From Anaerolineaceae bacterium (GTDB lineage: Bacteria > Chloroflexota > Anaerolineae > Anaerolineales > Anaerolineaceae), in NCBI GenBank assembly GCA_021107195.1, contig JAIOTF010000084.1, positions 1-15,821 of the forward strand: a stretch of DNA of 15,821 nt, in the 5' to 3' direction. The number at the start of each line of letters is the position of its first letter. Position 1 is the first letter of the stretch. A program made the position numbers and the translations under genes. The notes below the pieces were generated by a model. That model ran no database searches. It was not told where the DNA came from and saw only the letters and a program-made list of their open reading frames with translations. This document shows, piece after piece, positions 11,958 to 15,821 of the stretch.

Positions 11958-12965
11958 TTACGGCTGCCAGACGGGGTCTGTTTCGTTGGGGGCTGAGTAG
12001 GTGATCATCGTCATCTGGCTGCCGTCAGGAGTGACGGCGAAGAGTTCCATGCCGCCGGTGCGCTGCGAATTGAAGGCGATATAGCTGCCGTCCGGTGACC
12101 AGGCAGGGAACAAATCCAGAGTGTCTTCTTTGGTCACGTTGACCTCATTGCTGCCATCGGGGTCAATAGTGTAAATTTTGTAGAATCCGTCCCGGCTGGA
12201 CACATAGGCGATGCGTGAACCATCAGGAGACCAGGCGGGTTGGCCGTTGTCGCCATCGGTAAAGGTCAGGCGGGCGGGGTTCGAGCCGTCAGCGCCCATT
12301 ACATACAGGTTCAGACCGCCATCACGGTCAGAGGCAAAGGCGATCAGATCTCCGGCAGGGGACCAGGCAAGGTCGCCGTCGTAATCCTCGTTGGTGGTCA
12401 GGCGCACGATGTTCGAGCCATCAGCATTCATTGTGTAGATCTCGTTGTTGCCATCCATGTCGGATGCAAAGGCGATCTGGCTGCCATCCGGTGACCAGAC
12501 AGCCGGGCCGTCAAATGCGGGGCCGGGGGTCAGATTGATCGGGTCGCTGCCATCGGCATTCATCACAAAGATGTTGTATGCGCCGTCACGGTTGGAGATG
12601 AAGAGCAGCTTTTGTCCATCGGGAGAATAAACCGGAGCAACGTCTTCGGCGGGGTTGTTGGTCAGGTTGACCAGGTTGGTGCCATCGGCGCTGACCGTGT
12701 AGATTTCTGAGTTGCCGTCCTGGTCACTGATGTAGGCCAGGCGTCCGGTGCCGCCGCCAGAGGCGGGGTTCAATTGCAGGGACGTTACGCCATCTGCACC
12801 GGGGAAGGGCTGGCCTGCGCCAGGTGCATCGGGAGCGTCGGCAATGTCAGGAGCTTTGGCGGCTTCTTCTGGCGCGCTTTCCGGGGCTGCTTCGGCCTTG
12901 CTGCCGCAGGCCGTGGCCAGCAGTGCAATGATCAAAAGGAATAAGATTGTGGTAAGTTTTTTCAT
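11958..12965 (-). CDS. TolB-like lipoprotein with six PD40 propeller repeats
   Basis: This 335-residue protein has a lipoprotein signal peptide with lipobox LATAC (lipidated C20). An Ala/Pro/Glu-rich linker runs to about residue 70. Six PD40/WD40-like repeats of about 42-44 residues follow, each with the pattern IAFASDRDG..IYxMNADGSN..LT and then WSPDG. The last copy ends VWQP. Six blades would close a TolB-type propeller; this one has no TolB N-terminal domain and is membrane-tethered on the outer face. Such proteins bind other envelope proteins or ligands, and no enzyme motif is seen. The ATG at 12965 has AGGA (12974-12977 complement) at 8-base spacing. It has a TATAAT promoter and a strong terminator of its own, so it is monocistronic. 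The repeats are alike enough to suggest internal duplication. Confidence 0.85.
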   Translation of the reverse strand: MKKLTTILFLLIIALLATACGSKAEAAPESAPEEAAKAPDIADAPDAPGAGQPFPGADGVTSLQLNPASGGGTGRLAYISDQDGNSEIYTVSADGTNLVNLTNNPAEDVAPVYSPDGQKLLFISNRDGAYNIFVMNADGSDPINLTPGPAFDGPAVWSPDGSQIAFASDMDGNNEIYTMNADGSNIVRLTTNEDYDGDLAWSPAGDLIAFASDRDGGLNLYVMGADGSNPARLTFTDGDNGQPAWSPDGSRIAYVSSRDGFYKIYTIDPDGSNEVNVTKEDTLDLFPAWSPDGSYIAFNSQRTGGMELFAVTPDGSQMTMITYSAPNETDPVWQP

Positions 12966-12997
12966 TTTATTTGTCCTGTAGTTAAAGGTTGCTGCAA

Positions 12998-13006
12998 ATT
13001 ATAACA
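12998..13006 (-). promoter_or_regulatory. Extended -10 promoter of the PD40 lipoprotein gene
   Basis: The minus strand reads TGT followed by a perfect TATAAT (complement of 12998-13003), 32 bases before the ATG. No -35 at the normal distance is convincing, as expected for an extended -10 promoter. Confidence 0.6.
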
Positions 13007-13062
13007 GTTTGTTTTCTGCCAATGGATGTAAAAGGTTGCAAGCTTGGTGCCTGTCTGTATAT

Positions 13063-13075
13063 CCGTCAAAGACGG
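13063..13075. repeat. Small inverted repeat upstream of the adenosine deaminase promoter
   Basis: CCGTC (13063-13067) and GACGG (13071-13075) flank AAA. It lies in the place where a -35 would be for the TATGAT at 13089, so it could be an operator. No regulator is identified. Confidence 0.3.
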
Positions 13076-13085
13076 AGGTAATCCA

Positions 13086-13094
13086 TGTTATGAT
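13086..13094 (+). promoter_or_regulatory. Extended -10 promoter of the adenosine deaminase gene
   Basis: TGT followed by TATGAT (13089-13094), 38 bases before the ATG. No good -35 is seen. Confidence 0.5.
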
Positions 13095-13132
13095 TTTATT
13101 TCCATTTCATTCAAAGACAGTAAGAGGGAACG

Positions 13133-14170
13133 ATGAGTCTGAATTCATTTATCCAGGCAATGCCAAAAATTGAATTGCACGTGCACATGGAAGGCTCTAT
13201 CCGGCCAGAGACCCTGCTTAAATTGGCCAAACGGCACGGGATTGAAGTGCCTGCCAATGACGTTGAGGGTCTGCGCCGCTGGTACACTTTCACCGATTTT
13301 GACCATTTTATCGAGATTTATCGCGTTATCTCGCGCTGCCTGCGCACTTACGAGGATATTGAAACCATTACCCGCGAATTCCTGATCGGGCAGGCGGAGC
13401 AGAACATCCGCTACAGCGAGGTGACCTACACCGCTTTTTCGCAATTCTATGCCTCCCGTTTGAGTTTCAAGGGGCAGTTGGCCGCTATTAATCGCGCCCG
13501 CGCCTGGGCGGCAAAAGAGCTGAATACGCATATTTCGCTGATCATTGATATCCCCCGTATCATCCCCACCGTTGCAGGCCGCCTGGTTGCCAGATGGGCC
13601 ATCTCGGGGATGGGCAACGGAGTCAGTGCTCTGGGCCTGGGCGGGCCAGAAGTTGGCAACCCGCCCGAGCGTTACAAGGCCGCCTTTGCCCGGGCATGGA
13701 AAGCGGGGCTGCCCAGTGTGCCGCATGCCGGAGAGACCGTAGGCCCGCAGAGCATCTGGGGTGCATTGAATACGCTGCACGCAGTGCGCATCGGGCACGG
13801 GGTGCGCTGCCTGGAGGACCCAGCCCTGGTGGAGGAACTGCGCCGGCGGCAGATCCCGCTGGAGGTGTGCCCCACCAGCAACGTGTGCCTGAAGGTTGTG
13901 CCTGATTTTGCGTCTCATCCCCTGCCAAAGTTGTTGGAAGAGGGGCTTTATGTAACGTTGAATTCAGATGACCCGCCCATGTTCAACACGACCCTCACCG
14001 AGGAGTATCAGAAGTCGGCGGAGGTGTTTGGCTTTGACGTCAACACAATCGAAACCCTGGTGTTCAACGCGCTGCATGCGTCCTTTCTGCCGGATGCGCG
14101 GAAGGAGACGATGGAGAGAGAAATGCGGGAGGAGTTTGTACGCCTGCGTACGGAACATCTGAAGAAATAG
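13133..14170 (+). CDS. add: Adenosine deaminase
   Basis: This 345-residue zinc hydrolase has all the adenosine/AMP deaminase motifs. MPKIELHVHMEG supplies the first two zinc histidines (H16, H18). HAGET (H198, catalytic E201) follows. H222 in RIGHGVRC is the next histidine in order. CPTSNVCL comes next, and NSDDP has D279 and D280, one a zinc ligand. The length is that of a bacterial adenosine deaminase. It converts adenosine or deoxyadenosine to inosine plus ammonia in the cytoplasm, for purine salvage. The usual leucine in the HVHLEG motif is methionine here. The ATG at 13133 follows AGAGGGA at short spacing. Related enzymes acting on adenine or aminofutalosine share this fold; the overall pattern favours adenosine. 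It is divergent from the PD40 lipoprotein gene and stands alone, ending before a 13-bp hairpin. Confidence 0.9.
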   Translation: MSLNSFIQAMPKIELHVHMEGSIRPETLLKLAKRHGIEVPANDVEGLRRWYTFTDFDHFIEIYRVISRCLRTYEDIETITREFLIGQAEQNIRYSEVTYTAFSQFYASRLSFKGQLAAINRARAWAAKELNTHISLIIDIPRIIPTVAGRLVARWAISGMGNGVSALGLGGPEVGNPPERYKAAFARAWKAGLPSVPHAGETVGPQSIWGALNTLHAVRIGHGVRCLEDPALVEELRRRQIPLEVCPTSNVCLKVVPDFASHPLPKLLEEGLYVTLNSDDPPMFNTTLTEEYQKSAEVFGFDVNTIETLVFNALHASFLPDARKETMEREMREEFVRLRTEHLKK

Positions 14171-14202
14171 AAAAAGTCAATTGTTTTCAACCGGAAATAC
14201 TG

Positions 14203-14239
14203 AAATCCACTCACTGAGCCTGCCAAAGTGAGTGGATTT
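14203..14239 (+). terminator. Terminator hairpin after the adenosine deaminase gene
   Basis: AAATCCACTCACT (14203-14215) pairs perfectly with AGTGAGTGGATTT (14227-14239), a 13-bp stem with an 11-base loop, 32 bases after the stop. The stem ends in TTT and runs on as ATTATG, so it is a moderate intrinsic terminator. It may work for both strands, as the next gene remnant converges on it. Confidence 0.65.
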
Positions 14240-14276
14240 ATTATGCGTATAGTCTATCACGAAGAGAATTTTGCTT

Positions 14277-14826
14277 TCAGGGTTGGTAAATGCGCGTCTC
14301 TGGTCGGAAGGCCGCCCACGAAAACCAGAAATGATTGACCGCCACCACGGGAGTCAGTTGCTCTCCAGAGGAGGCCTGACCGAGCACATTTCATGCTCTG
14401 CCGGTTTCAGCATCCGTGATCTGTCCCTCTTGGCTGGCAAAGGTCAATACCTCGCCATCCACCTCCCGCAGGAAGGCGGCAGCGGCACCCACATCACGTC
14501 CCTGGGCAATGGCACCGGTATCCAGAGCGGAGGCCGTGCCTGCCATCCAGAAGATGGCGATTGATTGGCCGCCGACTTCATCGTTGATCACACCCACTTC
14601 CTGCAAGAGATTATAGGGATAGGCCACCGCTTCGCCGTTCAGGTCAACGGTCAGCACACGTGCCATGGGTAATAATTCGCCGGGGGTAGGCGGGGCATCG
14701 TACAGGAAAGGCGGGCGGGCTGGAATCTTCTTCCACCACATCGGCAGCAGTGGGGCTGTCCGCTTGAGGTGGATTGTTTTCTTCAACAGGCGAGGGATTT
14801 GCTGCGCCAACCCTATAATAGGACAC
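14277..14826 (-). pseudogene. Decayed DUF3179-domain lipoprotein gene
   Basis: The minus strand encodes LLPMARVLTVDLNGEAVAYP, VINDEVGGQSIAIFWMAGTA, SALDTGAIAQGRDVGAAAAF and ITDAETGRA, the DUF3179 pattern. A TGA stop (14391-14393) interrupts it where the family has tryptophan (TG-x-x-W-N-x-LG). The same frame then continues NVLGQASSGEQLTPVVAVNH and FWFSWAAFRPETRIYQP to a natural stop at 14277-14279. One base change TGG to TGA explains the break. Upstream, a Pro/Glu/Ser-rich lipoprotein-type linker (NPSPVEENNPPQADSP...) lies in another frame, so a frameshift occurred at about 14710-14725. No signal peptide and no N-terminal half of the usual two-part domain are present. Several residues also look deleted after GQAS. 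The function of DUF3179 proteins is unknown. Confidence 0.75.
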
Positions 14827-14847
14827 CTTAAAGCAGGCTTTAAGGTG
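14824..14847. repeat. Palindrome at the truncated end of the DUF3179 remnant
   Basis: CACCTTAAAGC (14824-14834) and GCTTTAAGGTG (14837-14847) are perfect inverted arms around AG. It sits exactly where the DUF3179 remnant loses its coding pattern, so it may mark a deletion or insertion end. It could equally be a terminator stem. Confidence 0.45.
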
Positions 14848-14901
14848 AATTAAAGAAGAGTGCTTTCAGTTTTTTCCTTTTTGATAATGCACAGAATTGT
14901 T

Positions 14902-14929
14902 GTAGGGGTTCAGCATGCTGAACCACTAC
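14902..14929. repeat. 18-bp perfect palindrome with outer GTAG/CTAC arms
   Basis: GGTTCAGCATGCTGAACC (14907-14924) is perfectly self-complementary, and GTAG (14902-14905) and CTAC (14926-14929) extend the symmetry. It lies between two gene remnants, in a 172-base stretch with no gene. It resembles short mobile-like intergenic palindromes of other bacteria. Confidence 0.55.
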
Positions 14930-14998
14930 GATTGACATGAAAGGTTCTGTTATCTGGCTGATATTGACTGAAGAATATTTCCTGCTCCATTTCCCTCG

Positions 14999-15158
14999 TC
15001 AATAATCCGCTTCACGGCTGAGGACGAGCAGGGTCAGCAGGCTGGTCTCGCCGGTTTGCTGCAGCTTCTCGGGGTCGATGTTCTCGATCGTGTCGTGGAC
15101 GGTGTTGGGCAGGGCATGCTCGCGGATGATTTGCCGCCGGGATTCCGGCAAATTTACT
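14999..15158 (-). pseudogene. C-terminal remnant of an M28-family peptidase
   Basis: On the minus strand, the roughly 50 residues before the stop read PESRRQIIREHALP, NTVHDTIENIDPEKLQQTGE and TSLLTLLVLSREADY. The HDTIENIDPEKL pattern is typical of the C-terminus of M28 zinc aminopeptidases (where a histidine before the DT.ENID motif is usual). The catalytic part is missing: upstream of about 15158 the frame enters the antisense of the hydrolase gene. There is no start of its own. An 8-bp inverted repeat, ATTTGCCG (15129-15136)/CGGCAAAT (15146-15153), lies within it and could now act as a weak terminator stem for the hydrolase. The likely explanation is gene replacement or deletion at the hydrolase stop. 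Confidence 0.6.
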
Positions 15159-15821
15159 TCAGATATCCAATAGTTCACGGATGGCTTGCACCACAGCCTG
15201 CGGCTGGTCGCGCTGCATGAAGTGGCCGCTGCCCTTGAGGATGCGGTGCCGGCCTTGCGGTGCCGGCGGCACGAGGCTGTCGTGCAGTTCAACCCAGGCC
15301 GCATGCAGGCTTTGGCGCAGTGCCAGCGGGGCATCCATTTCGTTGAGGTTGGTGCCAGAGGTGAGAACGGTTACCGGCAGGCCAGGCGGCAGGTGGTGTT
15401 CGTCCATGGCAGCGATGCTGGCCGGGAAGTCGATGCCTTTGCGGTTTTGGTCAGGGTGTTTGTAGCCTTCGCTCCAGAAAGAGCGGAAGCGCTGCAGAGA
15501 GGGGGACTCATCTTCTGCCTTGGGAGGTAGTAATGCGCTCATCGTGATGAACTGGTCTTCGTGGGTGGGGTCAACCAGTACCAGCCCGGCAGTTTCTGCC
15601 GGGTGTGCGACGGCAAAGCAGCGCACGATCCATCCGCCGATGGACTGCCCGACCAGCAGCCAGGGCGGCGCCAGGTCAGCGGCTTGCAGCAGGTGGAAAA
15701 GATCATCCGCCAGACTTTGAATAGTGCGCGGCAGGGGGGCGGGGTCGCTTTGACCGCGCCCTGCGCGATCGTATCGTACCACATTGGCAAAGGCTGCCGT
15801 CTGGTCGAAGACAATTTGCCA
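15159..15821 (-). CDS. Alpha/beta hydrolase, 5' end cut by the window edge
   Basis: 220 residues are visible and the frame is open through the right edge (it begins WQIVFDQTAAFANVVRYDRA). VVRYDRAGRGQSDP is the family's loop after the second core strand. LLVGQSIGGW holds the nucleophile serine in G-x-S-x-G, LVLVDPTHEDQF follows the next strand, and ILKGSGHFMQRDQPQAV carries the catalytic histidine near the C-terminus. The cap region (about FRSFWSEGYKHPDQNRKGID) is short. The missing N-terminus probably holds the first strand with the oxyanion HG motif. The substrate is unknown: it may be an ester, a lactone or an unspecific substrate. The stop at 15159 abuts the M28 remnant. No start codon or promoter is visible in the window; the GTG at 15780-15782 is internal. 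Confidence 0.88.
   Translation of the reverse strand, partial: WQIVFDQTAAFANVVRYDRAGRGQSDPAPLPRTIQSLADDLFHLLQAADLAPPWLLVGQSIGGWIVRCFAVAHPAETAGLVLVDPTHEDQFITMSALLPPKAEDESPSLQRFRSFWSEGYKHPDQNRKGIDFPASIAAMDEHHLPPGLPVTVLTSGTNLNEMDAPLALRQSLHAAWVELHDSLVPPAPQGRHRILKGSGHFMQRDQPQAVVQAIRELLDI

Noticed and set aside
11958..12965. Repeated GSNxxRLT...WSPDG DNA considered as a tandem-repeat or CRISPR-like array
   Set aside because: The period (about 126-132 bases) is codon-based and encodes propeller blades; it has no spacer structure.
13145..13918. Long minus-strand frame (257 residues)
   Set aside because: It is antisense to the adenosine deaminase, whose catalytic motifs are all intact.

Overview
The window is a chromosomal stretch of about 15.8 kb with moderate GC content and genes on both strands. 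The gene content includes a DUF4173 membrane protein, a DUF3179 remnant, PD40-propeller lipoproteins, a YbhN-type flippase-like protein and an M28 peptidase remnant. This mix suggests an anaerobic or environmental member of the Chloroflexota (Anaerolineae-like). That assignment is inference from gene families, since no rRNA or other phylogenetic marker is present.

Layout, left to right. Bases 1-259 carry no gene but hold three perfect DnaA boxes (TTATCCACA), two of them head to head, beside an AT-rich stretch. This could be the edge of a replication origin. Bases 260-2580 (minus) are a two-gene operon: a polytopic flippase-like protein whose stop overlaps the start of an FAD-dependent amine-oxidase-type enzyme. 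Its promoter -10 lies so close to the ATG that the mRNA may be leaderless. Next comes a small membrane methyltransferase-like gene (2805-3254, plus), a broken small gene (3336-3618, minus) and a small lipoprotein (3710-4192, minus).

Bases 4355-6567 are the clearest functional unit: an arsR-type repressor with its operator/promoter, an ArsP/DUF318-type permease and a small CPNC thioredoxin-fold protein, closed by a 14-bp-stem hairpin. The repressor's CVC motif, the permease's CSC motif and the redox protein's CxxC together suggest thiol-reactive metal or organometalloid sensing and efflux.

Bases 6920-9862 hold two minus-strand genes: a membrane-anchored phytase-like/propeller protein and a large DUF4173 polytopic membrane protein. 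A 43-residue single-span membrane protein lies at 10198-10329 (minus). An MscS-family channel follows (10644-11690, plus). A six-repeat PD40 lipoprotein (11958-12965, minus) is divergent from an adenosine deaminase (13133-14170, plus).

Bases 14277-15158 are a decay zone with a multiply damaged DUF3179 gene and the C-terminal tail of an M28 peptidase. The window ends inside an alpha/beta hydrolase (15159 to the edge, minus).

The intergenic regions are rich in short palindromic repeats of several families: CCAACCTT/AAGGTTGG elements, TTCGACAGG-TCAG elements and others. Five of the promoters I can propose share an extended -10 (TGN then TANNAT), so this may be the preferred housekeeping promoter form here.
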